The position numbers and the translations under genes were made by a program. From positions 806,001-870,000 of the forward strand of contig NZ_CP065800.1 of assembly GCF_023206215.1 (NCBI RefSeq): a DNA stretch of 64,000 nucleotides, in the 5' to 3' direction. The notes below the pieces were generated by a model, which did no database searches, had not been told where the DNA came from, and was given only the letters and a program-made list of their open reading frames with translations. The DNA comes from Butyrivibrio fibrisolvens (GTDB taxonomy: Bacteria; Bacillota; Clostridia; Lachnospirales; Lachnospiraceae). The stretch's first letter is position 1. Every line of letters starts with the position of its first letter. Shown piece after piece: positions 26,541 through 35,051 of this stretch.

Positions 26541-27923
26541 ATGAATGAAGATCGGGATCTGACTAAGGGGAAACCGTTATCACTGATTTTAAGTTTTGCT
26601 TTTTCGTTGATAGTTGGTAATGTTTTTCAGCAGCTCTACATTATTGTAGACAGCATCATTATAGGCCAGAAAGTTGGTGCCAAAGGGCTCTCAGCCATAG
26701 GCGGAACTGATTGGTATATATTCCTGGTGAATGGATTTGTCATAGGCTTAATCCAGGGATTTTCAGTTTTTTTGGGTAATAAGTATGGGGAAAAAGACGA
26801 AGCTGCTTTTTCTCAGTACTATAAAAAAGCTAAGGCAATCTGTTTCGGTCTAACCATATCTCTTGTGGCGCTTCTGCTTGGCACTTCCGGATTTGTACTA
26901 AGAGCGCTTGATACAAAAGATGAGGTGTTCTCTTTTGCTAAAACCTACGTTGATGTCATATTTGCAGGGCTTCCTTTTCTTATTTTTTATCAGCTTTTTG
27001 CTGCGGTTTTAAGAAGTAGAGGAAACAGCAAAACTCATCTTATGGCGATGACTGTTTCTTCACTGTGCAACATTGTTTTGGACATATTGTTTGTAAGCGC
27101 CCTGAATATGGGGATAGGAGGAGCGGCTCTCGGTACAATCCTTTCGGAATGCCTAGTTATGCTTATCTGTGGTTATAACGTATATAAAAACAGGCAGGGC
27201 ATTGCTGATGCGACTTCCGCAAAGAGCTCCGGATTAAAGAGTGGATTTACCGTGGTAAAAGAGCTGATGACAATTGGCCTTCCAATGGCGCTTCAGAGTG
27301 TGATCACTGCAATAGGGGGGCTTATCGTCATCAATAGGATCAATCAGTATGAGCTCTCTTTTCTCACCGGATATACCATAGCAGGAAAAATATATGCACT
27401 TCTTGAGATTGCAGCATCTTCTTATGGATTAGCTGTAGTTGCATATGTGTCGCAGAATATGGGGGCAAAAGATTATGAACGTGTACGCAGCGGAGTAAAA
27501 GTAAGCGTACTGCTTGGTATTATAACGGCTATTTTATGTTCTGTGGTGATGATCATTTTTGGGCAGCCTTTGATGAAACTATTCATAGATACAGGGACTG
27601 CAAACGCCAAGGTATTTTCATATGGATACAATTATCTGCAGGTACTGGCTGCATTTTTCCCGCTTCTCTACATTTTGTATATTGTCAGATCAACCTTGCA
27701 GGGTATGGGAAACAGCATAATTCCTATGCTTTCAAGCTTTGCACAGCTGATAATGAGGGTGGCCTGCGCGATTTTCTTAACTCGTATCATAGGATATTAT
27801 GGTATCTATTTTGGGGAAATCTGTGCCTGGGCACTTGCTGATTGTATTTTGATAATTACATATTTTGTGTCTTTGCGGAGCTTGAAGATCAATAAGTTGG
27901 CCGCTGACGGTGTAATAAATTGA
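26541..27923 (+). CDS. MATE-family multidrug/metabolite efflux transporter
   Basis: 460 residues with about 12 hydrophobic segments and MATE landmarks: TKGKPLSLILSFAFSLIVGN near the N-terminus, FQQLYIIVDSIIIGQ, and the second-half repeat with GLPMALQS. It exports cationic compounds in exchange for Na+ or H+; the substrate cannot be predicted. The start was placed at the ATG at 26541, which has GGAGGA 9 bases upstream; an ATG 30 bases earlier has none. Last gene of the MazG-HAD-MATE group. Confidence 0.92.
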   Translation: MNEDRDLTKGKPLSLILSFAFSLIVGNVFQQLYIIVDSIIIGQKVGAKGLSAIGGTDWYIFLVNGFVIGLIQGFSVFLGNKYGEKDEAAFSQYYKKAKAICFGLTISLVALLLGTSGFVLRALDTKDEVFSFAKTYVDVIFAGLPFLIFYQLFAAVLRSRGNSKTHLMAMTVSSLCNIVLDILFVSALNMGIGGAALGTILSECLVMLICGYNVYKNRQGIADATSAKSSGLKSGFTVVKELMTIGLPMALQSVITAIGGLIVINRINQYELSFLTGYTIAGKIYALLEIAASSYGLAVVAYVSQNMGAKDYERVRSGVKVSVLLGIITAILCSVVMIIFGQPLMKLFIDTGTANAKVFSYGYNYLQVLAAFFPLLYILYIVRSTLQGMGNSIIPMLSSFAQLIMRVACAIFLTRIIGYYGIYFGEICAWALADCILIITYFVSLRSLKINKLAADGVIN

Positions 27924-28167
27924 TTCAGCATTAAGATTACTTTAAGATGCGCGTAATATTGGAAGATATTTTATAATGTGGTAGTTCTTTGCTTCATAAG
28001 CGGTGCATAATCTGAATAAAAATACAACAATACAATATTAACTTCCCCCAAAATGTGCATCAAAAGAATAAGATATGGAGGAAAGTTGTAGGCTTTCTAA
28101 TTTTGAGGAACTATTGTTTCAATTGAGCGCGGAATAGGATATTTGACAAAGGGAAGATTTTTACATC
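27924..28167. other. AT-rich intergenic stretch, no gene seen
   Basis: After the MATE gene, ~245 bp hold no supported gene. A 20-codon frame from an ATG at 28075 lacks a ribosome site. The control region of the ABC-class ATPase gene follows. Confidence 0.5.
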
Positions 28168-28196
28168 TTGAACTCTTAGCAAATTTGAGATATTAT
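28168..28196 (+). promoter_or_regulatory. Promoter candidate for the leader peptide
   Basis: TTGAAC (28168-28173), 17-bp spacer, TATTAT (28191-28196). Start of transcription near 28203, about 40 nt before the leader ATG. Confidence 0.5.
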
Positions 28197-28241
28197 ATCC
28201 ACGTAATCAAATAGCAAATACCAATGAAAGGGGTGATTAAC

Positions 28242-28313
28242 ATGAGAAAATCATATAAGACGATTTTATTACCGAATACAGTCTATGACATGTTAATCAC
28301 ACCGAAGTTATAA
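28242..28313 (+). CDS. 23-residue leader peptide
   Basis: Short frame with a strong ribosome site (AAAGGGGTG, 9 bases before ATG), beginning MRKSYKTILLPNTVYD and ending at a TAA followed by another TAA. It is followed 16 bp later by an intrinsic terminator and then by the ATPase gene, with no obvious promoter in between. The arrangement is that of a translated leader that controls read-through (attenuation). It could equally be an independent micro-protein. Confidence 0.5.
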   Translation: MRKSYKTILLPNTVYDMLITPKL

Positions 28314-28328
28314 TAAAGTGATTTAACG

Positions 28329-28358
28329 CGCATCCGACAAGTTCGGGTGCGTTTTTTG
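28329..28358 (+). terminator. Terminator between leader peptide and ATPase gene
   Basis: CGCATCCGA pairs with TCGGGTGCG (one G-U pair, 5-nt loop), followed by TTTTTT. It lies 60 bp before the ATPase start codon. Confidence 0.85.
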
Positions 28359-28420
28359 TTTAATAGAATCGTCCTTTTCTGCTTTTGGTTACAAATTCAG
28401 AGAGAAAGAAGGATGATCGA

Positions 28421-30145
28421 TTGAACAAATTTAAGTCAGTAATTATGAGTTGCCAAGGGAAGAACAAGTCTTGTTTGCATTGGCTGTATAACACTCATGC
28501 CGACAATGAAGATGAAGAAAAGGTATTTGCGTACCAAGAGCTCAGCTTTTGGTTTAGGGGGACTGGTTTTAGAAATCCGGAAAAGATGTTTTTATGTATT
28601 GGTATTTCACGAGAATATATTGTTTGCGATAAAGAAGATTTTGCGATACCGACTTCCAACTACATTTTATATCACCTTTTTCCTGTCATGTCGGAGCTTG
28701 GTAAGGAATACATAAATGACAAAAAAGATGCCAGAGAAAAGGCAAAGTTCGCTATTCAGGCACCAGATGGCTGTATGGGCAAAAAAAGCGGTTGCTTTTA
28801 TAACAGTGAGCTTGATAGTTTTGTTCTTCAGATGAGCTTTAATGTGCCGCTGATAAATGGCACATCTGTCAACTCAAAGTCTGCATTTCGTGCGGTGAAG
28901 GATATACTCGAACATGTTGATGCAGCACTTGCCAATATCAATAAGGAGGAGCTTGAAAGTTGGCAGAAAACATTCATCAATCAAAGAAGTATCCGTAAAT
29001 TTATGAAGAACAATCATTTGTGCGCCTTTGTGGCTGACGGAAGTATATTGCCCAGGCATAACGGTACAGATGAACCTATGACTGATGCAAAACCATTTGA
29101 ATCGCCTGATAATTTAAGAGTAAGTATTACAACAGATGATGGCGATTTCATAACCGGTATGGGAATTAAAGAGGGAATAACTGTAATAACCGGCGGCGGA
29201 TACTCTGGCAAAAGCACGTTGCTGGATGCAATAGAACTCGGGATTTATGATCATACACCGGGAGACGGAAGAGAGTATGTTCTTTCAGAAAGGTCGGCAC
29301 TAAAGACAAACGCAGAGGACGGGCGCCCTGTTGAAAATGTGAATCTGAAGCCTTTTTTTCACAGACTAAGTGGCAATATAGATTTGAGCCACTTCAGTAC
29401 AAGGCATGCCAGCGGAAGCGTATCTCAAGCCGCAAACATAGTTGAGGCAATCGGCTGCGGCGTTAAGCTGATCTTGATTGATGAAGATAAGAGCGCCACG
29501 AATTTTATGATTCGCGACAAGGTCATGCGAAAGATAGTTCCCGATGAACCCATTATTCCTTTTACGGACAGAATTGAGGAACTGAATAAAAAAGTTGGAA
29601 TGTCCATAATTTTAGTCATCGGAGGTTCGGCGGAGTATCTGGCATACGCTGACACGGTTATACTTATGGAAGATTATGAAGCGAGGGATATTACGGAACA
29701 GATCAGTTATTTCGGAATAGATAAAAAATCTGAGACTGCTGCAGCAATGTGGGGAGATTCGCGAAGACTAATTCCCAAAGCAACAACACAGGAGTTTCTC
29801 TATTTCCGATCAGCCATAACGGAAAATGAGAAGAAAATTATTTTGGACGATTACAGCGCCGACATCACAAGCTTAACAGCGCTCACAACACCGGAAAGGC
29901 TAAACACGCTTATGAGCATTATGGAAAAAACTCTTACAGACAAAGAAGCAGATTCCGATGAACTTATCAGTAAGCTTGTTTACTACACTAACCGCACCCT
30001 TGGTTTCGAAGATGCGAGGGGAGAATTCCGCACAGGCGGGGCTGGACAAAGCTTTTATAGTGAGATAAGGCCAATTGACGCATGGTGCTGCATCAACAGA
30101 ATGCGAGGAGTTAGTTTCACAAGATTATCGGAAGATCAAAATTAG
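28421..30145 (+). CDS. Predicted ATPase of the ABC class (PF09818-type)
   Basis: 574 residues, soluble. Walker A GGGYSGKSTLLDAIELGIYD (about 266) followed by the family hallmark PGDGREYVLS, then HFSTRHASGSVSQAANIVEA as an ABC-like signature and LILIDEDKSATNFMIRD as Walker B. No membrane partner is encoded nearby. The family's function is unknown. The N-terminal ~100 residues look diverged. Start uncertain: TTG at 28421 has AAGGA 8 bases upstream; a TTG at 28385 would lengthen it by 12 residues without a ribosome site. Expression may depend on read-through of the leader terminator. Confidence 0.85.
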   Translation: MNKFKSVIMSCQGKNKSCLHWLYNTHADNEDEEKVFAYQELSFWFRGTGFRNPEKMFLCIGISREYIVCDKEDFAIPTSNYILYHLFPVMSELGKEYINDKKDAREKAKFAIQAPDGCMGKKSGCFYNSELDSFVLQMSFNVPLINGTSVNSKSAFRAVKDILEHVDAALANINKEELESWQKTFINQRSIRKFMKNNHLCAFVADGSILPRHNGTDEPMTDAKPFESPDNLRVSITTDDGDFITGMGIKEGITVITGGGYSGKSTLLDAIELGIYDHTPGDGREYVLSERSALKTNAEDGRPVENVNLKPFFHRLSGNIDLSHFSTRHASGSVSQAANIVEAIGCGVKLILIDEDKSATNFMIRDKVMRKIVPDEPIIPFTDRIEELNKKVGMSIILVIGGSAEYLAYADTVILMEDYEARDITEQISYFGIDKKSETAAAMWGDSRRLIPKATTQEFLYFRSAITENEKKIILDDYSADITSLTALTTPERLNTLMSIMEKTLTDKEADSDELISKLVYYTNRTLGFEDARGEFRTGGAGQSFYSEIRPIDAWCCINRMRGVSFTRLSEDQN

Positions 30146-30152
30146 TGATATT

Positions 30153-30194
30153 AAGAGGATTTCTGAGGATGATTCTTCAGGAATCCTCTTTTTT
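30153..30194 (+). terminator. Terminator of the ABC-class ATPase gene
   Basis: AGAGGATTTCTGA pairs with TCAGGAATCCTCT (one mismatch), followed by TTTTTTT. Confidence 0.9.
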
Positions 30195-30246
30195 TAGGCG
30201 TTTGGATATAGTACCTTCCAAAACATTCGAAAATTCTTTAAAAGAT

Positions 30247-30263
30247 TAGGATTTAAAATCCTA
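30247..30263 (-). terminator. Terminator candidate of the TerB-domain gene
   Basis: TAGGATTTAAAATCCTA is a perfect palindrome; on the minus strand it is followed by ATCTTTTA. It lies 29 bp past the stop of the gene. Confidence 0.55.
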
Positions 30264-30291
30264 GAATTATACCTTTACATCATTTCATCTA

Positions 30292-32490
30292 CTATCTAAT
30301 CCCAAGGATTTGTTTTATATCATCTATATAATCTTCAACAAGTTCAGGCGTATCCCCATCGAATTCTATGACAGTATCACCTATTTCATCGTACAATGCT
30401 TCGTTGATGGCATCGATCTCTACGGCTAACATTAGATGATTAGATGCAGCATATTCAATGACATTTTCGCCCGCAAGAAGGAGATTAACAATATTCATCT
30501 GATGTTCACTGATAAGTAAGTTACCGGATAGCTGATCATTACTTACAGTTTTATCATTAGAAATATTATCGTTAGAAATAACTTCCCTAATATCAATGTC
30601 ATCTACGCCTATCTGTAATTTAGAATCAGATAATGCAACGCTCTTATTTGACACAGATTCAGTTATATTACTAGCCAATACTTCATCTTCAAACTTCATA
30701 AACTCATCTTCATCAGACATTTCTTCTTCGGTGATGAGCTGATCTCTAGTGTATGCAGCGTCTTTTCTGATTCCGGAGAGTTTGCCAAAGTCTATATGTA
30801 TCTTAGGCTTAGCAGCTTCTTCTTTTTCCTTGATATAAGTATCTGCAGCATCAGATATAGCCTGGATTATAAGAGGGAGGTTAAGCTTTTGCTGCAAGGG
30901 ATGTCCAAAGGAGAACTTCCTGCGGCAGATCCTGTCTATCTCTTTGCAGATAGCGCCAAGGTCGCTGCTCTTACTATCAGCCTTGTAGAAGGTTTCAAGG
31001 CTCCAGTGGCCGTCCCTGCACCTATAGATCCTTGCATCACTAAAGACATATTCATAATCTTCATAGTGGATATGATCATAGAATATAGCCTTCCTGAACA
31101 TGTGATATGGATACACGCCCTTTGCCCCAAAGCACTTTTCAAGGAGCATGGGCTTATTGTGTTCCTGATAGAAGAGTGATACATTTCTATATGCTCTTAC
31201 AGTGATCTCTTCCATGTCTTTGGGATTTTTTTTGTAAAAAAGTGATCCCTTCAGACTATAAGAGGACAATGCATCTATGGCTTCAAATATCTTATGTATA
31301 TCATCGTCTGATAATCCAACACCGGGATCTTTGGATGTTTTATCATCATTTATGATATTTTCTGAAGGCGAACTTATTTTATCGTCTTTTATATCCCTTA
31401 TATAGTTTTCATATGTCAAAAGAGTAGACAGGCTGTCATCAAAGTTCTTGTCATAGACCCCATCTATAAGGCTCTCCGGAAGGTTATAATAGACCACATA
31501 GTCCTTAAGCCAGTCCTGTATATGTTCGTGCATCGAAGGATCCTTATCACCGAATACTTCGTCTATATACAAAAGCTTCCTAAAACCTTCCTCAGGATCT
31601 GGTATGCCAATATTACATAATATTTCGTATAAATATACATAAACAAAGGATAAAGAAGTAATAGAAGATCCTGATAAAGAATATGCATCTATCTCCCCGT
31701 TTCTAAAGCGCCTTCTAAAGTCAAAATATCCCTGCAGCTGATCATTATTCATAACATGATAAGTCGGGAAATATCTTGTGAACCTTCCGTGAAAGTCATA
31801 AGGCTCTTCATAGTCTTCCATGAACTTGCCCTGCTTATAGAAATAGTAGCCATCAGCTCCCGGTTTTGAATCAAGGACATTATAAAGCTCCTTCATCTGG
31901 GCAATCTTTGGTGGGAGACTTTCATCAGCACGCCTTCTTCCGCCAAAAGAAAGGGGCTGATCTTTGTAAGTACCTGTAAAAGTAACCTTTGCCGGAATCT
32001 CTATATCTTTTGATATATTATAGTCATAATTTTTATCAGCATAAAAAGACCTGTTATACTTTGAATCATTACTTATATCAAAAGACTTATTATAATCTGA
32101 AGAAGATGATAAATCCTTATGATCCCTTGTGATCTCAAAGCTTATATCAAGAAGCTCAATTATCTTTTCAAGATCAACGCTTCCATCAAGAAGTATCGTG
32201 ATCCAGTCCTTCTTACTCATATGATACGCCGGAAGAAAACCTCTTTTTCCAAGGTAAGATGAAATGTCCTCTTTGCGGCATCGTAGATCTATGACATCAT
32301 AAATACGCCCGGGGGTAAGTCCCAGGCGTTGTCCGTCCACGTTCATAAAAAGAGCGTACCACTTAAGTGAGCTCTCATGCCTTAGAACTGCATACTCAGG
32401 CAGCAGAGTCCACGGATATATTGGCTTTGTATTATATTTATTAAGGGAATATTCTAGGATTTCATGACGAAGAGAATCTGAAGGGATCAT
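30292..32490 (-). CDS. TerB_N/TerB_C-domain protein with N-terminal MmcQ/YjbR-like domain
   Basis: 732 residues, soluble. Residues 1-125 resemble MmcQ/YjbR (KWYALFMNV, YDVIDLRC, YHMSKKDWITILLDG). From about 175 to 400 a TerB_N domain: FPTYHVMNNDQLQGYF, then SLSFVYVYLYEILCNIG, EEGFRKLL. Around 430-590 a TerB_C-like region (YPYHMFRKAIF, CRRKFSFGHPLQQKLNLP). Asp/Ser/Asn-rich insertions interrupt it near 125-165 and 640-680. TerB_N/TerB_C proteins are known next to a DUF2791 ATPase and an Lhr-like helicase; those are elsewhere in this window. It lies 17 bp behind the MarR gene on the same strand, hence possibly in the tail of the fatty-acid operon. Function unknown. Confidence 0.8.
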   Translation of the reverse strand: MIPSDSLRHEILEYSLNKYNTKPIYPWTLLPEYAVLRHESSLKWYALFMNVDGQRLGLTPGRIYDVIDLRCRKEDISSYLGKRGFLPAYHMSKKDWITILLDGSVDLEKIIELLDISFEITRDHKDLSSSSDYNKSFDISNDSKYNRSFYADKNYDYNISKDIEIPAKVTFTGTYKDQPLSFGGRRRADESLPPKIAQMKELYNVLDSKPGADGYYFYKQGKFMEDYEEPYDFHGRFTRYFPTYHVMNNDQLQGYFDFRRRFRNGEIDAYSLSGSSITSLSFVYVYLYEILCNIGIPDPEEGFRKLLYIDEVFGDKDPSMHEHIQDWLKDYVVYYNLPESLIDGVYDKNFDDSLSTLLTYENYIRDIKDDKISSPSENIINDDKTSKDPGVGLSDDDIHKIFEAIDALSSYSLKGSLFYKKNPKDMEEITVRAYRNVSLFYQEHNKPMLLEKCFGAKGVYPYHMFRKAIFYDHIHYEDYEYVFSDARIYRCRDGHWSLETFYKADSKSSDLGAICKEIDRICRRKFSFGHPLQQKLNLPLIIQAISDAADTYIKEKEEAAKPKIHIDFGKLSGIRKDAAYTRDQLITEEEMSDEDEFMKFEDEVLASNITESVSNKSVALSDSKLQIGVDDIDIREVISNDNISNDKTVSNDQLSGNLLISEHQMNIVNLLLAGENVIEYAASNHLMLAVEIDAINEALYDEIGDTVIEFDGDTPELVEDYIDDIKQILGIR

Positions 32491-32507
32491 ATAGCTTTTC
32501 TCTTAAG

Positions 32508-32984
32508 TCATTTACTCTTTTTGGAGGATTTCTTGATATGCTCTAAGTTAAGCTCAGGCATAAGTTCTGTATCGATTATATTAAGCATCTCCTGAAGCTT
32601 GTCATAGTCCTCTTTAGAAAAGCGTTCCTTACATCTTTCATCTATAGTCTTAAGATATGACTCATAGATGTTGGAGTAATTTATATATTTTTTGGTCGGA
32701 CGTATATGGTATTCACGCTGATCTTCCTTGGACTGAATCTTCTCAATATAACCTTTCTGCAAAAGGCTGTTAACTCTATATGCAGCATTAGGTGCAGAAA
32801 TATTCATCATATGAGCAAATTCAGCTATTGTTGGATTCTTAAGAGCGCTGATACATTCCATACTGAAAGTCTCAACTGTTGTAAGAGTAGCCTCACGGGT
32901 CTCAAAATTTGAAAAGATCTGCATATAAAAATGAATCCTGAATTTACTGTAAATGTCTGAAAGAGCTTTGCCAAGCTTATCCAT
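32508..32984 (-). CDS. MarR-family regulator, FabT-like by position
   Basis: 158 residues with a winged helix-turn-helix (NPTIAEFAHMMNISAPNAAYR, then VNSLLQKGYIEKIQSKEDQRE as recognition and wing). It lies directly downstream of fabZ and upstream of the TerB protein gene. In other Firmicutes a MarR protein (FabT) represses the fab operon; there it usually sits at the head of the operon, here at the tail. The gap before it holds a palindrome (33022-33059) that could be its own operator. The FabT role is inferred from context only. Confidence 0.82.
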   Translation of the reverse strand: MDKLGKALSDIYSKFRIHFYMQIFSNFETREATLTTVETFSMECISALKNPTIAEFAHMMNISAPNAAYRVNSLLQKGYIEKIQSKEDQREYHIRPTKKYINYSNIYESYLKTIDERCKERFSKEDYDKLQEMLNIIDTELMPELNLEHIKKSSKKSK

Positions 32985-33021
32985 CTGTGCCTCCTGCTAT
33001 ACTAAAACTCATAAAAGAACC

Positions 33022-33059
33022 GTTCTATAACAATAGTCATAAGACGATGGTTATAGAAC
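33022..33059. promoter_or_regulatory. Palindromic operator candidate upstream of the MarR gene
   Basis: GTTCTATAAC and GTTATAGAAC form a perfect 10-bp inverted repeat separated by 18 bp, 38 bp upstream of the MarR start. Either an autoregulatory operator or a stem in the transcript from the fab operon. Confidence 0.5.
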
Positions 33060-33168
33060 AATTCATTTATTATGATAATTAAAAAATTTGTTGTACTACA
33101 AGTATAACAGTTTTGAAGATTAAAAAGAAGCTTTACAATAATTGTTTTTAAAGCATTTAGTTATATCA

Positions 33169-33633
33169 TCAGTCCATAGACACTGCAAACATAAGTTCAG
33201 CCTTAACAGCGATTTTGCCACCAACACGTGCCTCGGCGCTTGCAATTCCAAGAGGACCTTCCTGACGGATGAGCTCGCATTTAAGCTCTACTACATCTCC
33301 CGGAACAACCTGCTTCTTAAAACGTGCCTTATTAACTCCTCCAAAAAGAGCGATCTTGCCCCTGTTCTGCGGCATAGACAAAAGTGCAACAGCACCTGTC
33401 TGAGCCAGAGCTTCAAGAAGGAGTACTCCCGGCATTATAGGCTCACCCGGGAAGTGTCCCTGGAAGAAAGGCTCGTTCATAGTAACGCACTTTCTTCCAA
33501 TAGCCCACGCTCCCGGCTCATAATCTTCGATAACATCTACAAGAGCAAAGGGGTAGCGGTGTGGCAGGATTTTTGCTATTTCTTTAGCAGAAAGTATATT
33601 TGGATTTTCTCTTGGTTCTTTTGGTAATGACAT
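33169..33633 (-). CDS. fabZ: 3-hydroxyacyl-ACP dehydratase FabZ
   Basis: Dehydrates beta-hydroxyacyl-ACP to trans-2-enoyl-ACP in fatty-acid elongation. Hot-dog fold protein of 154 residues with catalytic His in LPHRYPFALVD and catalytic Glu in PGVLLLEALAQTG, plus GHFPGEPIMPG. The N-terminus is ~10 residues longer than usual. Last biosynthetic gene of the minus-strand fatty-acid operon; fabF precedes it after 64 bp that contain a palindrome. Confidence 0.96.
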   Translation of the reverse strand: MSLPKEPRENPNILSAKEIAKILPHRYPFALVDVIEDYEPGAWAIGRKCVTMNEPFFQGHFPGEPIMPGVLLLEALAQTGAVALLSMPQNRGKIALFGGVNKARFKKQVVPGDVVELKCELIRQEGPLGIASAEARVGGKIAVKAELMFAVSMD

Positions 33634-33678
33634 AATAACCTCGCAAAACTAAATTCAAAAATTAACAACTACCACCGT

Positions 33679-33700
33679 TAAGCTGTAATATTACAGCTTA
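33679..33700 (-). other. Perfect 22-bp palindrome over the fabF stop codon
   Basis: TAAGCTGTAAT and ATTACAGCTTA form a perfect self-complementary stem that includes the fabF TAA stop. No T-run follows, so it is more likely a transcript-stability or partial terminator element between fabF and fabZ than a full stop. Confidence 0.55.
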
Positions 33701-34987
33701 GTCCTCAAATTTCTTGAATATAAGACAGGCGTTATGTCCGCCAAATCCAAGAGAATTACTCATTGCATACTTAACATCAGTATTTCTTCCTTCGTTAGGA
33801 ACGATATCAAGATCGCACTCAGGATCAGGATTCTTGTAACCGATAGTAGCAGGGATGAATCCCTCATCAACAGCCTTAACACAGAATACTGCCTCAACGC
33901 CGCCTGCGCCGCCAAGAAGGTGACCTGTCATAGACTTAGTGCTGGATACAGGAACTTTGTATGCATCCTCGCCAAAGACCTTCTTGATAGCCTTGGTCTC
34001 GCCTGCATCGTTAAGATGAGTTGATGTACCATGCGCGTTGATATATGAGATATTTGAAGCTTCGATACCGGCATCTTTAAGAGCAAGTCTCATACAATCT
34101 GCAGCGCCGTTACCTTCTGGATCCGGAGCAGTGATATGATAAGCATCACAGTTAGCACCGTATCCTACGATCTCAGCATAGATCCTGGCGCCACGCTTTT
34201 TGGCATGCTCAAGCTCTTCGATCACAAGTACGCCGCTTCCTTCACCCATTACAAATCCGTTTCTGTCAGCATCGAAAGGAATACTTGCGCGCTCAGGATC
34301 TTCAGAATAGGAGAGTGCTGTCATAGAAGAGAATCCGCCGATAGACAGTGGAGTGATAGAGCCTTCAGCACCGCCGCATACCATAACATCCTCATAACCG
34401 TCTCTTACTCTGTGGAAGGCATCACCTACAGCATTAGATCCGCCTGCACAAGCTGTAACAGGACATGTACACATACCCTTAAGACCATGAGCTATAGCAA
34501 CTCTTCCTGCCGCCATATTTGAAATGGACATAGGAATATAGAAAGGAGATACTCGCTCCCAGCCCTTTTCCTGTCCTCTTGTATGTTCCTGTTCGATGAT
34601 ACCGATTCCGCCAATACCACTTGAGATGATAACACCGCATCTTGCAGCTTCATCATCACTTACCTTTGACTCATAAAAAGGTATCTCTTTACCCTCAGCA
34701 TCCTTCTGACCCTCTTTTACAAGACCAGAATCAAGGATTGCTTCTTCTGCGGCATACAGAGCATACTGTGTGAATGGGGCCATACGTCTTGCTTCACGCT
34801 TGTTAAGACGCTTTGAAACATCGAAATCCTTAACTTCACCTGCAACCTTAACTTTAAAATCTGTTGTGTCAAAATAAGTTATAGGACCAATTCCGCACTT
34901 GCCGTTTTTGATAGCATCCCAGCTTTCCAGGACGCTGTTGCCGGTAGGGTTAACGGTTCCTATTCCTGTTACAACTACTCTACGCAT
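33698..34987 (-). CDS. fabF: 3-oxoacyl-ACP synthase II FabF
   Basis: Elongating condensing enzyme of type II fatty-acid synthesis. Thiolase fold with the Cys-His-His triad visible: nucleophile in VTACAGGSNAVGDAF, then NAHGTSTHLND and SMTGHLLGGAG. Length 429, normal for KAS II. The start was set at the ATG at 34987 (MRRVVVTGIGTVNPTG) with AAAGGAGT upstream; the frame continues 16 codons further without a ribosome site. Between fabG and fabZ in the operon. Confidence 0.97.
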   Translation of the reverse strand: MRRVVVTGIGTVNPTGNSVLESWDAIKNGKCGIGPITYFDTTDFKVKVAGEVKDFDVSKRLNKREARRMAPFTQYALYAAEEAILDSGLVKEGQKDAEGKEIPFYESKVSDDEAARCGVIISSGIGGIGIIEQEHTRGQEKGWERVSPFYIPMSISNMAAGRVAIAHGLKGMCTCPVTACAGGSNAVGDAFHRVRDGYEDVMVCGGAEGSITPLSIGGFSSMTALSYSEDPERASIPFDADRNGFVMGEGSGVLVIEELEHAKKRGARIYAEIVGYGANCDAYHITAPDPEGNGAADCMRLALKDAGIEASNISYINAHGTSTHLNDAGETKAIKKVFGEDAYKVPVSSTKSMTGHLLGGAGGVEAVFCVKAVDEGFIPATIGYKNPDPECDLDIVPNEGRNTDVKYAMSNSLGFGGHNACLIFKKFED

Positions 34988-35051
34988 AAAAACTCCTTTT
35001 AAATTCTCAAAACCAATATTAGTAATAAAAACCAAGTAATGTCATCAAATA

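Noticed and set aside
28075..28137. 20-codon frame upstream of the leader peptide
   Set aside because: Has no ribosome site before its ATG and lies upstream of the likely promoter.
10832..32490. A complete BREX or tellurite-resistance locus
   Set aside because: No PglX methylase, PglZ phosphatase, BrxA/BrxB, or TerC/TerD genes are present; only ATPase, helicase and TerB_N/TerB_C relatives are seen.
33142..33627. Plus-strand open frame of 161 codons over fabZ
   Set aside because: Antisense to fabZ, no recognisable protein and no ribosome site.
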